Positions 37,566-51,664 of a DNA stretch of 64,000 bases are shown here, piece by piece. This DNA comes from Pardosa pseudoannulata. Its lineage: Eukaryota; Arthropoda; Arachnida; Araneae; Lycosidae. Location: positions 48,146,404-48,210,403 of the forward strand of contig CM063502.1 in NCBI GenBank assembly GCA_032207245.1, read 5' to 3'. Under the pieces are notes generated by a model that saw only the letters and a program-made list of their open reading frames with translations, had not been told where the DNA came from and searched no databases. A program made the translations under genes and the position numbers. The number at the start of each line of letters is the position of its first letter. Within the stretch, counting starts at the first letter, position 1.

Positions 37566-37777
37566 GTAAGTAGTCATTTGTCATAGAAGTTCTATCCATT
37601 TATATCAGGCCGCGAGGAAGTTAAATATTGATAGAGGGGAGTACAAAAATATTATGAAACCGTCTGATGAAAACCGTGTGGATATAGAATGATTCTCAAA
37701 ATATTTTGTAATGAAAATTTCCTCTAAAAAGTATCGCATAACAACTGGAAACGAGTTACATAATACTAAATGATTTA

Positions 37778-38390
37778 CTGTAAAACCTCGATACAACAAT
37801 ACTTAGCGAACTGAATAATACTACGGTTATAGAGAGACATATCATTGATAAAATGATATAACGATAAACTGAAATAAAATGCCCAATAGAATAGAATATC
37901 TCACTAGAAGATTTAAAGTTAAAAGTTTTACATTAAAGCTGGTTTGATATGTTTTATGACAAAGTAACAAAAATTTAAAAACATAAGATCAAACTGTTAA
38001 ATATTTTCTGAGCGTACAAAAGTTGTAGTTTTTTTCTGTTTGAGTACAAGCATTTAATAAAGTACACATACCTGAAAAATTTATTTATTGAAAAAAATAT
38101 TTTGTGAGCTTGCATATTTTTTTCGCGGTTAAATTAATAAAGTATGCTTAAAGTCTAAAGTGCAATGTGTTTTCAATATTAGGAAACTGAAGTATCATTG
38201 AGAAGGATAGAATAAAAAGATTGGTCGTAATAAAAATATCGTTTTTCAGAGGTTTATTGTTGTAAAGAATATCGTTAAATCGAGGAGACAATAACACTAC
38301 CTCGTATGCAGTTTCTTTAGGACCACAAAATATCATCGTTATAGAGCAGTTTATCGTTGTATCGGATACTGTTGTAGAGAAGGTTTACTC
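37778..38390. mobile_element. pogo/Tigger-like MITE
   Basis: Left end TA-ctgtaaaacctcgatacaac and right end (inverted) gagtaaaccttctctacaac-TA are imperfect inverted repeats bordered by TA, the pogo/Tc1 target duplication. 'CAGTAAACCTCGxTA' ends are typical of pogo/Tigger elements. Subterminal 'ataacgataaact' / 'agtttatcgttgtat' blocks are also inverted. The 613-bp body has no transposase. Confidence 0.6.
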
Positions 38391-40648
38391 TATATAATTA
38401 GTTTTAACCGTGGTTCAGTGGACTTTTAAAACAGGTAAATTCTACTAAAAGACTGATCATTGAATGTTCATGATTTATGATAACCAGTACTTTTTTAATT
38501 ATACTTTGTCTTTCATTTTTAAGAACCAGCTACTACCTAAAATGCCCCGCTTACATACATGATTCCGATACTTGATGTATGCTTGTATAACAAAAATTAC
38601 ATCACTTTCATCAAAAATGTATGGATAAAAAAAATCGTTGATGCTTAGATATTTATTATTTACTATAGTTAAATATATTATTCTCACTGAAAATAAAAAC
38701 CCAGCATTAATTTTTAAAATTATTTTCTTTGTTCAATGATTTTTTAATATTTTGACTTATTTGGCCTGTGTTTTCAACTACTATTGGATAAAAGGTAAGA
38801 AATACTGTTATATAACTTGATTGAACAGTTTAACAGAAATTTTGTCATGTTGAAGCATACATGCACTTCATGTCTTTGAAATGTTTCAAGCGCATTTCTA
38901 TTTTTTATATTTTTTTTCAAATGGATAACATATATTTCCTATATATTTTTAAACAAATATTAGCAGAAATGATTATTTTAACACTACATTTGGTATAATA
39001 TATGACTTTTCGGTGGTACAATGCTGTTAATTTAAATCGAAAATATTGCTATTTAAACGAAATTTCCTGATTTTCTCATCACAGATGTCATCCATTTTCA
39101 TGATACATGCCAAGTTAGATTTAAAAAATAGTAAAAATATCTTATGATTAAATAATTTTTCAGTTCAATGCAAAAGTAGGGCTCCTGGTACATTTTTAAA
39201 ATGTGGCAATTATATGTAATTTTTTAATGTTTAAACGTTAATTAATGGATATACTTTAAGATTTTTTTTAGAGATTGATTTTTGATCATGGACATATTAG
39301 ATTTCAGACAGTTATATATCAAACTGATGTGAAAGTCCGCTGTAATCTTAATATCACATAGAAAATATAGCTTTTATGAACGAAACTTCTTGGGAAAGTG
39401 AATTACAAGTAAATACAGCAAAATATATATAGAAAACAATCCAGCTTCCCAATTTTTTTTATCTAGTGATTTAAGGGTAAATAATACAATTATTTTATTA
39501 TTAGAATACAAGTTCTGTAATCAAAAAACAGCGAGCATTTCAAAAAGTCCTTTGATTTTAGAAACATTGTTAATTTTTGAATAATATGCATAAACATATT
39601 CAAAAACCTATAAAAGCAGAAGTTCCGTAAATTTAAAAATGACTATTTTGTCAATAATTATTTTTAAATGTCACACATAGTTTTTCTAATAGCGAAATTG
39701 TCAAAACAAAAGTTAATATTAAAATTTAAAATTTTTAAGTATAAAACAATCAAAGAATACCGTGAGATCTAAAGCTATTGGATGTACAAAGTGTACACTA
39801 CATCTTGTTAAAGTGGGAACAAACTGCTCTTAAATGAGAAACCAAATGTTTTAATCTATGCATAGATTAGTTATATGAGGTAAAATATCCCGAGTGTTCT
39901 TCCTCAGATATTTCCTTTACCCTGACATAGGGGTGTCCTTTATGAACTGAAGGTTTTTACAATAATTACATCTTAATATGCTTTTTCAGTCATTTATAAA
40001 ATTACAAGTAAAATAAACTATATTATATAATTAGATATCGTTCTAATTTCTAATTATAAAAAATTACCTAAAGTTAACTACATGCTCTAACAGATCGTGT
40101 TCACAAAACGACACAAATTTACTATTTTGGTCTGAAAGTTACATGACACGATTAATTTCTCTTTAAATATTATGCTTCCAATAAATTGAAATGTTATAAA
40201 AAATTAACTAACAGTTAATAAAAACATAATAATAAAGATAATAGTTAGAAAGGTATTAATTATTCAAAATTCCTTAGGAAATTTTTATCACTTTTCTTGT
40301 ATATATGTAAGACGCGATTACAATAAAAATAAAACACTTATACTTGATAAAAAGGGATAAACAACGCATAAAGTTATAAAAATAAATGAGCTTTAAACTA
40401 GGAGTAAAGAAAATTACAACCTTAGCAGAAATTAAAAAATAAAAATTTAATATATAACGTTGCATATTAATTTTATAATTCATATTATTTGTACATTCTC
40501 AAGAGAACATATGTACAAAATTTTGCTGAAATTAGCCAAGTAATTTTTTCTACAAAGAATACTAAACCCCTTCTGTTTAATTTGGATCACCGGGTATTCA
40601 CAACACGAGAGCTAATTAGATAGAGACGTACGGCTTAAAACCGATTCC

Positions 40649-40666
40649 GAATGGTTTAAACCATTC
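40649..40666. repeat. 18-bp perfect palindrome
   Basis: gaatggtttaaaccattc reads the same on both strands. Flanks do not extend it. No function is evident. Confidence 0.95.
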
Positions 40667-40761
40667 ATGCTAATAAGGGGATTAGAATTCAAATTACCGT
40701 ATCGAAAAGCATTGTTCTCGCGACCATCATTCAGCAAAGTTAGGAAACAGTTTCATTCAAC

Positions 40762-40890
40762 AGTTTGGCCACAAGTAATAGTCTGGTTTTCAGTCCCGAA
40801 ATTAGAATACCACTGCGGGCATGGATGTTCGTAGCCTTTCACAATCATCTTTAATCGGAAGATCCTTATATAATTATGGGAACTAGTACG
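40762..40890 (+). mobile_element. tRNA-derived SINE, copy 2 (truncated or decayed)
   Basis: Shares the body of the family: ccactgcgggcatggatgttcgta, then ctttaatcggaagatcc and a decayed attatggg in place of the cattagcc motif. The head keeps only a weak tRNA-like part (tttggccacaagtaatag). It is the most diverged of the three copies. Confidence 0.6.
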
Positions 40891-41137
40891 TTCTCAACCT
40901 TTTAAAAACTTGATTTTTAAAATTTTGATTTCAAAAATAGCAAGTGCTTTACAGATTATAAAAATGTTATTTTCACAGGAATTAAGACTTGAACCCGGGT
41001 TAATGAGGATAATAAAATGTAATTAAACGTAGTACCGTACTTTAAATTTATAAAGATGCTTGAGTTTTTTTTCTTCAAAATGCGTTTTTCATTAATTAGG
41101 TACGCTTGTAAAAAAAATCCCTCCTTATGAAAGACTT

Positions 41138-41195
41138 ATGAATGATAAAATTGTGTCATGAATGACAAAATTGTGTATGAATGACAAAATTGTGC
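41138..41195 (+). repeat. Short tandem repeat, 3 x 19-20 bp
   Basis: Three units of atgaatga(t/c)aaaattgtg(t/c), the first with an extra base. Local replication slippage. Confidence 0.92.
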
Positions 41196-42119
41196 ATAAA
41201 TAAATTATGCTTATATATTGAACTGGCTTTCAGTCTATAAACATATTTTTTCTTTTATAAATAAAATTATTTTTTATGAAATTTATAAGAAAAATTTCCC
41301 CTTTATAAAATTTTAAACTTTTTTAATTCAATTCATTTTATAAAATTGTATACTCAACATAATGGGAAAAATCATTTCTCTTAAATACATTTCTATTAGT
41401 AGTAAAGTATACTTTATGGCTGTAAATGCAGCAGAATGTTTTGTTTTGTTAATACAGGCACTAAAATTTGTTCTTGACCACAGATATTGCTATTACGATG
41501 GGTGATTTCTTGGCTATAAAATAAGTATCATTTCTTATTGAACAGCCCACGTATAATTATGAATGATTCTTCCATGTGGGAAGATAGTTTTATTCTTTAA
41601 TTGTACTCAAATATAGATAAAATATTACTTTATGCAACATTTTACGATTTCGACAATAAAATATTTTGCATCATGTTAGGAACCTGAGCAAACTTCTTAT
41701 CTTGAAAGCGATTGTTATTTTAGAAACACATAAAAGTATATTTACATATAAGTATAAAAGTATATTTATATATATTTAAATAAAAAATATGTTGTTTCTA
41801 TATGCACTTTAAAAATTGCATCAATCAATTTCTAGAAGTACACTTAAAACTTTATTGAATATTTTCCATACGTGACGAAAACATATCCATTATAAACATC
41901 ACAAACTTTTCAGAGCTGAAAGAACTTTTTACAAACTTTTTACTATGGTTTCAAACTATCCAATCACTTTTTAAATGATTAAACTGATTTAAAAACTATT
42001 TTAACGTTTTAATTGAAGCCATTAGTCACGACTAATGATGGCACAAGGAACAAATGGTGCATTAAAATAATAGTTATTATACCAGGATTCAAGATTTGAA
42101 GCTCATTGAAGCCACCGAG

Positions 42120-42260
42120 TTTATTGCTCCCCCCAGAGAGATATCGACTGCTATACTGATGCTTTATGTTGGGTGATTACGAGTTTCAATCTCTCGCTGC
42201 ATAAGTTGATGCCTGGTTTATCTGTTGTCATTCGTAGAGTGACCATTGCTATCATACAGA
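42120..42260 (+). mobile_element. Possible second tRNA-derived SINE type
   Basis: Contains tactgatgctttatgttggg followed by a box B like tacgagtttcaatctctcg and a body ending ttgtcattcgtagagtgacc. It is unlike the three-copy SINE family. Only one copy is in the window, so the call is weak. Confidence 0.3.
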
Positions 42261-45200
42261 GGGTTGGAATTAGGTAAAATTTGATGAAATAAAACTGACT
42301 GATTTCCAAGAGAACAATTCACCTCTCTGAAGCTATCTAGGCACAGTAAAATGTGATATAATTCATATCATACCCTTGTAATTGCCTGTGATGTGTGACA
42401 TCTAAAATGAAGAACCCTATAACGACATTCTAGGGAGTTTTTCTATGAATGACCTCTCCCAAACAATCAAGCAGTGAGCTGTACTGCATGTCTGACTGTT
42501 TAATAAAGTTACCTCATATGCTGTGTACGGTCCTAGGCCATGATTACTAATCATTTCTTTAAGAAGCACCACACTCTAAGCTGCGATATTTTTAATCGTA
42601 TGGGATACCTAAATTTGATTTTCCCCTCGTTCTTGTTTATTATTTTGCTATGTATGTTTCTGTTTTCCACCGCAAAAGATCACACTCTACCTCTAAATTA
42701 GAAAAGTATTTGATACTTCTGATTGTAAGTCCCATATTTAGAAACTATATTTTAAAGATAGCTAGCTTTTTAGTAAACTTCGTAAAAGCATTTCCCAAAT
42801 TTTCAATATAAAAAATTATTTAAAACTTTGTATCTCATCTCTGTATGTAACTGGAATTTCTACTAATAAGAATGAACAGATATTATATATTTGGTATACT
42901 TTGTGATATTCTATGTTACAATATACACGATTTAATTGTACTACTGCGAATTACAGTCAACATCACTACTTACGGATTCATGGTTATTTATTAAAATGCA
43001 TTATACTTCTGGGATATATTAGTGAATACAAGCTTTTTACCTAAACGAAAAGTATCATAAATACGCATAAAGGTGACTCTGTAACTGAAAATATAAGAAA
43101 AAATATTTTTGATTAAACTTTTAAAAATCGAGCACCAAAAATTTCTTATTCGCAGATGGCTGTTTGATTATTAAGTGGTTAGTTCTCCGAGACTAATTAC
43201 AATACTTAACACATCAATTACCGCCTAAAATTTCTTATCCTATAAATTTCCTTATGAATATTTAAAAAAGATTCAAATGTTTAAAAAACATTAGAGTTTA
43301 TCATATACATAAGCCAGCAAAACGAAGGATATTAATTTTAAAATAATAAAGATGTTCTCAAGAAGTTATCTATCTTGTATGATTTACACAAGGAAACAAG
43401 AGAAGTTTATATCTATATAATCGATTTGTAAAAAATATCGCTAAGACATCTTATGCCTGAAATGAGTAACACGTTTCCAAAAATTGGATGCATTTTCTAC
43501 CTAGTATTTATTAGTTTTCCGTATTTCTGCAAGTAAGAAATATTATTTTTGATGTTAAAAGCTATTTCAAAAACAGTACACTATATTGAGAAAATAATTC
43601 TTTAATAAATACTACACTGTTTTCTTATAAATAATAGCACCATCTCAAGTAATGTATGCCATTTCGTAAAATAAACTATTTTTATCTATTCTTGAATCAT
43701 TAGAGATAAATTTTACACTCTCACGAATTTTCGAGGTTAAAAAGTATATGGTAATTATGTAAACCACTTGAAAAAAAATTAAAGAACTATTGACAATTTT
43801 GATACAACAAAGACTTCGGTAATGCAATAAAAAATATCAATGTAAATTTTTTAAATTTTATTCCATGAGTTTACATAGACTTATTTTTTATCATGATCAA
43901 CATTTTTACAACGTTTGTGCTATTTTTTCGATACACAAAATAAAGTTATAAATTTCAAAGCGTCAAATTCTATAAGGTGGAATTATCAGATGATACTATA
44001 TTTCTCCCTGAAAATACTTTTAAGTTATTGATTTAACACCTTTTCAAAATATTTAAGTAGTAGGAATAGGGAAATTTACTTAATACGATTCAACTTTCTG
44101 CTTAATGAGAAAGTGAAACAGAGTATTCCTAAACTAAAATGTCATTACTTCCATTCAAACTATTATTGGATGTTTTTGAGACTCTTATTTAAAGATAATT
44201 TGAAGACATAAGATTTTAGGAGAAAATAAAAAAAATGCCTATTAACTGAACATCTAAATTTATGTTACGATTTCTACTGTATCATTTTTAAAACAGAATA
44301 TGATCTCATTTCTTCATTATTTAAGCCCTCTAATTAACTGTTGAATTTTCTGATAAAGAGTTATTCTCATCTGATGTTCATTCTTCTAAACTTACGTAAA
44401 TCGATAATTGCAACAAAGTATCTTTTTCCTAAGATACTAATCGGGAAAAGTTTAGTTTCTTCATGTTCTTTTAAACTTTTTGTGTGCTTAAAATTTTTCA
44501 CACTTGTTTAGAAGTTTTCAAAAGTGTGGAGATAAATATATTTCAATCTGTTTTAATGAAAGGTTAATCTGGTATTTTGATACTTTCTAAATAGCTGACA
44601 TTTAAAAGGTTACATTTTAAAGTAATCTGATTTCTGTTGCTATTTTTTTACCAGAATAGGTGCATATCCCAATCAGAAACCGAGAATGAAAAATTTATGA
44701 GATGACCAGACAGTCTAAAGAAAGAGCGGGATTTCTTTAATGTCGCCAAAAAAAGCTGATCAGTAGGTCTCATATTTAATTTCAAAACTTTTTTTGTCCA
44801 ATCAAAATTTAATGTTAAAACAAATACTGTTATTAAACTATGTGTATATATAAACGTTTCAAAAGTTTTTCTTTGCAATAGAAATAGTATTTTGCTTTAA
44901 AAAAAAAAAGAGCTATAGCTTTTGTTTTTGTTTTATTATTTGCAATGATTATATTGCAAATAATAGAATGCTTATTTGCTGAAAAATACTCGGATTGCCT
45001 CTTAAAATTTGAAATGTTAAATCAATAAATGGATTTTATTAATGCAATTAAAGTGACCTTATTCTAATAAAATGTTAAACAATAGAGAATAAATGGAAAT
45101 TCAAATGGGCTTGTATGTTTCTGTCTGCCTAATTGTATGTGTATGTGTTTTTGTGGGTGGGTGTGCCTCAGACCGTTAAATTGTTTGTTATAGCATACAA

Positions 45201-46907
45201 TTTTTAATCCTCTAAAATATAAGCCATCCGAAAAACAATGATTCGACAGGGGACCTGTAGATAGACTGTTGTATTGGTAGCTCAAGCCGATCTAGAATGG
45301 CCTCTTTAGGCTGTTAAACGTGACAAATTCTATATTTGAGTCATGTAGTAAAAGTGGTCATACAGTGTTTTTATTTTGTTGCATCAAGTATAAAATTACA
45401 GTATGAGAGGAAGAGGGGTACATGGCATAATGCGAGTAGTAAGGAGCGGATCCACTTCCTGCCCGTAAAAGAAAAGTATATCCTTACTGTATGACTTGTA
45501 AGAGAAGTAACTTTAGGTTTGTGTTACACGTCAGCGAAACTAAGAGAACCCTATATATTGCAAGTCATCAACGTGACCGAGCATAAAATTCATTGCATAA
45601 CGAATATATATTGAAAAAAATGATTTAATATCCCAGAACTGGAATTCCTTTTTGACATGCTTTGAATCATTCTTTATTTGTCATCACCTATACTAATAAT
45701 TCCTTTAGGCCGCTGTCGCTAAAACATACATGCCGCAAAGTGATGATAAATTTTTATTTGAAATCAGTGCCACTGCCAGACGCAAAGGCAATACTTTTAC
45801 TGAGTAACTTAATATTCTGTAACATTACATAATGGAAATATTTTATCTGTCTTTTCTCGAGAAAAATTACTAATTGTATGTCATGTGAGAGTAACTTGAA
45901 TTCATTCATCTGTGTTTGCGCAACATATCTTAAGTTATTTAATTTCTCATTACAACAATCTGAATACTTTAAACAGATCTTTAATTATCTCACGTACATC
46001 TCTCCTTTCCTTTCTCTATAATAAGCATTACTTTGAATATTTTAAGAGATAGTATCAAAAGAATTATTTTTTCACATCCCAGTTGAAAATTAAACACTAG
46101 TTAAGGTCTGAATAATTAACGTTAAAATATTACTTGCAAATGTAACTAAAAGTAATAAGTTTGTTTCTACACTAGCTAGAGATTGCAAGCATACTATTGA
46201 TTATTATGGAACTGAAGTAGGGTTTTACCAGAGTAAAAGGAATCTAGTGATAGAACTACTTTAAAATGAAATACGAAATTCCAGTTTTCTTATTTCCGAG
46301 GAGAAGACAGTAGTTAATTATCGCATTTCGTAATCAGGATTACTAATCACATTTTTACTTTTTGTAGAGATTGATAGTTTTTCGGTTTATGCTTTTGACT
46401 CTGTTGTTATTATGTGATAAGGAAAATGAAGGTAGAAACTTTTCCATTCTCAAAATTTTGATGGTTGTTGTTCAATTCAGTTATAGACAAATTGACTACC
46501 AAATATTTATTTCCCCCTTCCGTAATTAGTGTAATTGTATATTGCATTTTCCATTTAATAGCTAATAGAAATATAAATTATTATGGAGGTCGTATTTATA
46601 TGTACAGAGATATATCTACAACGTAACATTCTATTAATATTCTTTCTCAATTCTAATAGCACTATAGTCTAGAGATTAATCTAGAGATTTTAGATTATCG
46701 GGAAGGTGGCAAAATTACAATATCTTTTTGAGTAAAATATTAAACTTTTGCCTTTAATTAGGCAAAAATAGTTTTCAAACTTAAACAAAATTTTAAAATT
46801 CTAGGTTAAATTTGAAACCGGGAATTTTTCAACTCATACCAAATCATAGAGTTAGAAACATTGAATCCTAAATCCCATGAAAATCTCATTATAACATACA
46901 TATACAC

Positions 46908-46969
<62 letters not shown>
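46908..46969. repeat. (TG)n(TA)n compound microsatellite
   Basis: About six TG then about 24 TA units, directly before the left end of the mariner at 46985. Confidence 0.97.
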
Positions 46970-46972
<3 letters not shown>

Positions 46973-46984
46973 CGTATATACATA

Positions 46985-47894
46985 CGAGGTGTATTAATAA
47001 AAGATTGGAATTTTGCTTTAAAATCAATATGTGCTATTTGTTTTATAACATTTTAAGTACTGCATCCTTCAACATAGTCCTTTTTCCTTTCAATACATTA
47101 TTCAAAACGTTTCTTTTAGCTTTTGTAACACTCCTGGAACTTAATTTCTGAGATATCATGAAATTATCTTGTCGTATTCCCTTGAATCTTCGCTATTGTG
47201 TGGAAACGACGTTCTTTCAAGGTGTTTTTAAGCTTGCGAAACAGGAAAAAGTCTGCCGGGTCTTGGTTAAAGAATAGAATGGCTGAGACAAAAAGGAAGT
47301 TTGATGTTTAGCAAGGCAAATGATGAGATGCAACACGTGAGCTAGTGCATTCTCATGGTGTATCACCAAACTCTTGTTTGGTTTTATAATTTAGACTTAG
47401 ACCTGTGCGGAGCAACCCTCAAACGCGATAACAGTTCTTAGTTCAACTGTTTGTTTCATGATGGACAATGGCTTTCCAATAAAATAAAAACACAAGCAAT
47501 GTCCCATTGATCTTATCGGGATCCCAAACTATTGACATTATGCACCTTTCCAACACGTATAAATTAATGATAGCATTGTGTATGACTTATACAGTTCCCT
47601 GGTATTCTTCGTTAAACAATGAAATATTTCTGTGAAAGTTTTCCCATGTTTGCTGCAAAATTTCACTCACAAATTCCTTGTTCTTCAAATTGCTCTTTCG
47701 TTGTCACTTTGTCATTAATCTGACGTAATTATTGTGAAGGTGCTCATTTTGACAGCTGTAGCTCGACGACAAACTGTCATAAACAAGCGTGGTGAATAGT
47801 TGTTGTCTAAACCTGCCGTTGGGTACCCATAACTCAATTCCTTTACCGCTTGTACGCACTATTTCAAAAGTTCGGTCTTTTTTGGAACACCCCT
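46985..47894 (-). mobile_element. Mariner element, internally deleted, with TIRs
   Basis: The ends are imperfect inverted repeats about 30 bp long: cgaggtgtattaataaaag at the left and, read inverted, aggggtgttccaaaaaag at the right. Both continue into a g-(a)-x-x-g-(g)aa-x-tttt block. A TA precedes the left end. On the minus strand a broken transposase reads YWKAIVHHE ('FFDYEGVVHHE'), HHENALAHVLHLII ('HHDNAPAHT'), NQDPADFFLFRKLKNTLKER ('SPDLAP(A/S)DFFLFPKLK') and the end ECYKS...KKDYVEG ('KCI-x-x-x-GDYFEG'). At about 910 bp against a usual 1.3 kb, the N-terminal half is largely deleted. Stops make it inactive. It lies in the last neuroligin intron, antisense to the gene. Confidence 0.88.
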
Positions 47895-47896
47895 TG

Positions 47897-48012
<116 letters not shown>

Positions 48013-48032
48013 GTGTATGTATACCATATTTT

Positions 48033-49695
48033 TCTAGGTATGGTCCACGGATTATCTGTTGATAAAAGCTATTAAAAATTTGTTAATATGGAATATATGC
48101 CACTATGGATAATCTGCAGAATCTTATGTCTTTCGCTAATAGACGGGACCACCAGTGACGTGACAAAGGTCCCATCCAATCAAAAAGATTCGAGAGCGTT
48201 ATTCAGTGTTGCCTCCTGGTCAGCTGGTCTACGCCATAGTTTTTTTACAACTACACATGTGTGCATAGTATCTGAAGGAAAGCTGCAAGCTGTTTGTTAT
48301 TTTGACTTCGTATCTTAAAAAATGAAGGAAAGAAAACGTGCAAGTTTTAGGACCCTTTCAAATTAGAAATAAAAGAGCTGAAGAAACTGGAAACAGAGAG
48401 GCCAGTCGTTTATTCGACATCGATGAGTCCAATATCCACCTTTGGGGGAAGAATAAAGAAAAATTTTTAAAATGTAGAAAGAGAACAAAGAACTTTCCGA
48501 CGTGGAAATGCATTTTGGCCGTCACTATAAGTTGAATTATATTGCTAGATTATATTACATATAGAAAAGGCAGCTACAATACCAACGGTTAGAATTCGTT
48601 TAAAGGAAAGGACAATAGCTCAAGAAATTAAAGTTGAAAACTTTATGGGCGGTTTCACGGGGTATTATTGATTTATGAGAAGAAAAAAGTTAACAGTTCG
48701 AAATTGAATTACAGTATGGCAAATGTTAAAGGCAAAAATAGAGAAATCCGAAGAATTTTACAAATATATGAAACAATCAATTGCCAATAGCGGTATTTTT
48801 AGTATAGACGAGGTGCAACTGTGATTTGACTGCCCTCCGAATACGACTGTCGATGTAGTCGGAAAGATTAGTATTTAGATACGCACAATAGGACACGAAA
48901 AAAAAACGCAATTAAGGTGGTTTTGTCCTATTTGGCTATGGGAGATAAATTGTCACCTATGGTTACATTTAAAGGAAAATAGGATTCCAAAAGAAAAATT
49001 TCCTGGAGGTATAGAAGTTCAGTGCATCCCAAAATGGTGTATGAATGAAGAAACTATGATTTCATGGCTAAATAGTATATGGCGTAAAAGAAAAAGTAGT
49101 ATTATTAAGCCACGTGCTTTCTTAGTAATGGATTCAGCGAGAGCTCATAGCTCATATTAAAAAAAAAAACGTAAAAGACGCCTGCAAAAATCCGGGTGCT
49201 TGTCTTTCAATCATACCTGGTTGTTTGACGTACTTGCAGTCTTTAGATTCAGTAATAAAAAGGTAGTTTAAAAGAATAGTAAGAGCCAATTGAGAAAAGT
49301 GTATGACCGAAAGAATTTATTGGTATACAGAAGGTGGACATTTAAGCCGAGATTCTGATACTAAAGTTTGCCAATGGGTTATTGATGCTTGAAAGATGAC
49401 GGTATAAACTTAAAAATTCGTTCAAAGATGTAAATTTAAAAACTTAATAATAATTAACTGATAAAACTGACTCTATCAATTTTGGCAAATATATTTTGCA
49501 GCTATTTAATTCAGATTCAGAAGAGTCTGTATTTGAAGAATTATGATTTCATGCAGATTTTGTGTGTAAATAAAGCTATTGTTTGTTAAATGAATTTCAA
49601 TAATTAACATACCAATGAATAGATTACTAAAATATAAGTAAGTTTTTATTTTTTAAACCTGTGGATAGCATATATCGCCACGGATTACACCCAGG
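48033..49695 (+). mobile_element. Possible extent of the pogo-like transposon
   Basis: The stretch tctaggtatggtccacgg at 48033 and the inverted complement of ccacggattacacccagg at 49678 agree at 11 of 18 positions, the rest being transitions. They enclose the transposase relic symmetrically. They may be the decayed terminal inverted repeats. The two sites also share a direct 10-mer (ccacggatta), so the call is uncertain. Confidence 0.35.
48322..49546 (+). pseudogene. pogo/Tigger-type transposase pseudogene
   Basis: Broken + strand frames follow the family from end to end. MKERKRASF opens it, then the Psq-type HTH: AEETGNREASRLFDIDESNI followed by HLWGKNKEKFLKCRKRTK (family 'YAEE-x-GNR-A-A-x-x-F-x-V-x-ES-x-VR-x-WRKQKE'). 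Later come GIFSIDEVQL ('MDET'), PPNTTVDVVGK, IPKEKFPGGIEVQCIPKWCM ('(L)PKEKFP-x-G-x-x-V-x-x-x-x-KGWM'), then ISWLNSIWRKR, AFLVMDSARAH ('LLVLDSFRGH') and a C-terminus DSEESVFEEL with stop. The first two acidic catalytic positions remain visible (DE and MDS); the frame is broken several times, so it is inactive. It inserted in the last neuroligin intron. Confidence 0.88.
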
Positions 49696-49989
49696 AAATA
49701 ACGGCATATATATAAATTTTAACCAATAAGATTTAGAATTATATTTTTTCTTTATTACATTTTATAAATTTGTATATTATATGTATACACTCCCTTAAAG
49801 GATAATCTAATCATCTCAAAATTTTGAATGCTAATTTCTTTATCCGAAGTATGCAAATGATTAAAATGTGAAAACCGATTAATGGAAATTCCAGTTACGG
49901 TGAGAGTTCTTCTAGTGCACATTTCGCATGGTAAAAATAACCACAATTTTTAATCAAATTTTACAAAATTTGATTGTAAAAAAATATTG

Positions 49990-50266
49990 ACAATAACAAC
50001 AGAAAGTTATGCTAAGATGAGATCTTTTGTCTAATAGCATCACAAACATATACAATCGGTATAAATTTCTGGGATCATTCTAACCAGTTTAAATGGGATA
50101 TGTTTGCATTCAAGAAATGCCTCGACCTTCAAAGAATGATGCGGGCTTCCGCTATCATCAACAAATAAAAAATGTGGACATATAACTCTCCAGAGAAGAC
50201 GGGCATAAGATTCCACAACCTTATCTGTGTGTCTTATTTCCTTTACAGAACTTCTACTGAAGGTTT

Positions 50267-50301
<35 letters not shown>

Positions 50302-50540
50302 ATTATTATTGTTATTGTTTAAGTTACGTAGACCAAAAAAGCCACTGAGATATCGGACCTTTATTTGCTTTATAATGTGTTACCCGTTCCGTCCTATAAT
50401 GTTTCAATGGGAAATATTGCCCAAACTGAACTGGTATTCATTAGAGAATTTTATATCACTCTATCGATTTTACAGTTCTGGTATTTCCGGGGGCATTAAT
50501 TTTACACTCGGTTCAACAGCATGTAAAAACTGTGTCTTAT
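49990..50540 (-). pseudogene. Tc1-like transposase pseudogene split by a microsatellite
   Basis: On the minus strand 50240 to 50030 reads VVESYARLLWRVICPHFLFV then DDSGSPHHSLKVEAFLEC, matching the Tc1 'V-(L/V)-E-P-Y-V-R-x-x-RG-x-VGP-x-F-x-F-MDDNA(R)PH-x-A-x-x-V-x-EFLE' block with the second catalytic Asp (DD) retained. Upstream (50530 to 50330) KFSNEYQFSLG corresponds to 'FSDESRFSL'. A (GTT)n tract at 50268-50319 sits between the two. Stops and frameshifts make it inactive. Confidence 0.8.
50268..50319. repeat. (GTT)n microsatellite
   Basis: About 17 trinucleotides, mostly GTT with some ATT, expanded inside the Tc1 relic. It gives a false poly-Leu frame. Confidence 0.95.
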
Positions 50541-51664
50541 AATCAATTTATTCTCTAGAGTCTTTTGAAAATAGTTCGCAAGGAAATTATTATTTCTGTG
50601 ACTGATACAAGTTTCTAAAACAGCTATTTAACAAGCATCATCCAGTTACGTAGCAGAGTTACACCATAACTTTTATTAAATAGTCATTACTTTTGGTCGA
50701 TCTACTGGAACCTGCCTAAGAATTTCCGCTGTGTTTTAATAATACTACTCAATCTAGAAATTACATTCTGTGAAACATTATCTACCTAAACACTTTTACC
50801 TGACTCCAGCTTTCCAAAAATCTTGCGTTTAACATTTGTTGGCCGTAATTTATCATGTCTCAAGAATAACAGAAATAGTAATACGTATATACTTATTGGT
50901 AAGGAAAAAAATCAGTGTGAAGAATGCAATTCTCATCGCTCTATTTAAATCTGTTTTAACCACGATAAAAGTTTGCTTGCATAAGAAATTGTATATACAC
51001 AATCATTGATCAACAAAGTAATTTAGGTATTTGAAGTTTTAATTCTCTCATGTTTAAAACGACCTCTATCTACTTTATTCTTATTGTTTTTAACTTTTAT
51101 ATTCCAGTGTATTTCTCCTAGAAATATCCAATATATAAAGCATCGAGAATTCTCAAGTATCCATAATTTAATTTATGAGATTCTTGTGTATTAACTACAA
51201 CCTGTAAAAAATGTTCATACAGCAACGTACAGCTAGAGAATTATTTATTAAATAATTTTATAAAATGTAGCCACATTTAATTGGAATATTAAACAGAAAT
51301 ATGAAACATTAAATGCAAAATTACTCAGAAGTAGTATAGTTCAATTTAATTTTTCTTGCAAGAACGAAATAATTTCATAATCAATTATATTTAGAATTAT
51401 ATTTAAAATCATAAAACTGGTACTAATGTATTTTGCAGTAACTAACATACTAACTGCAATTGCTTAATTTTAGAAAAATGCTTATTATACTAAAGACGAA
51501 AAAAAAATAAAATTTTAAATAAATTTAACATATCAGAGCTAGTTTATTTTCTTTTACTTTTAGGTATTAATTTTTCTATTATGTATATAGTTGAATTCTA
51601 TAATGTAGTTAAAAGTATTAGTTTAACGTACTGCTATTAAAAGTATCTTTCTTTTTCTTTGAAG

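Noticed and set aside
37311..37577. 88-codon minus-strand frame opposite the tail exon
   Set aside because: The + strand has splice sites and phase agreement with neuroligin; the antisense frame is its mirror.
50267..50542. 91-codon frame starting with poly-Leu
   Set aside because: Generated by the (GTT)n tract and the antisense of a Tc1 relic.
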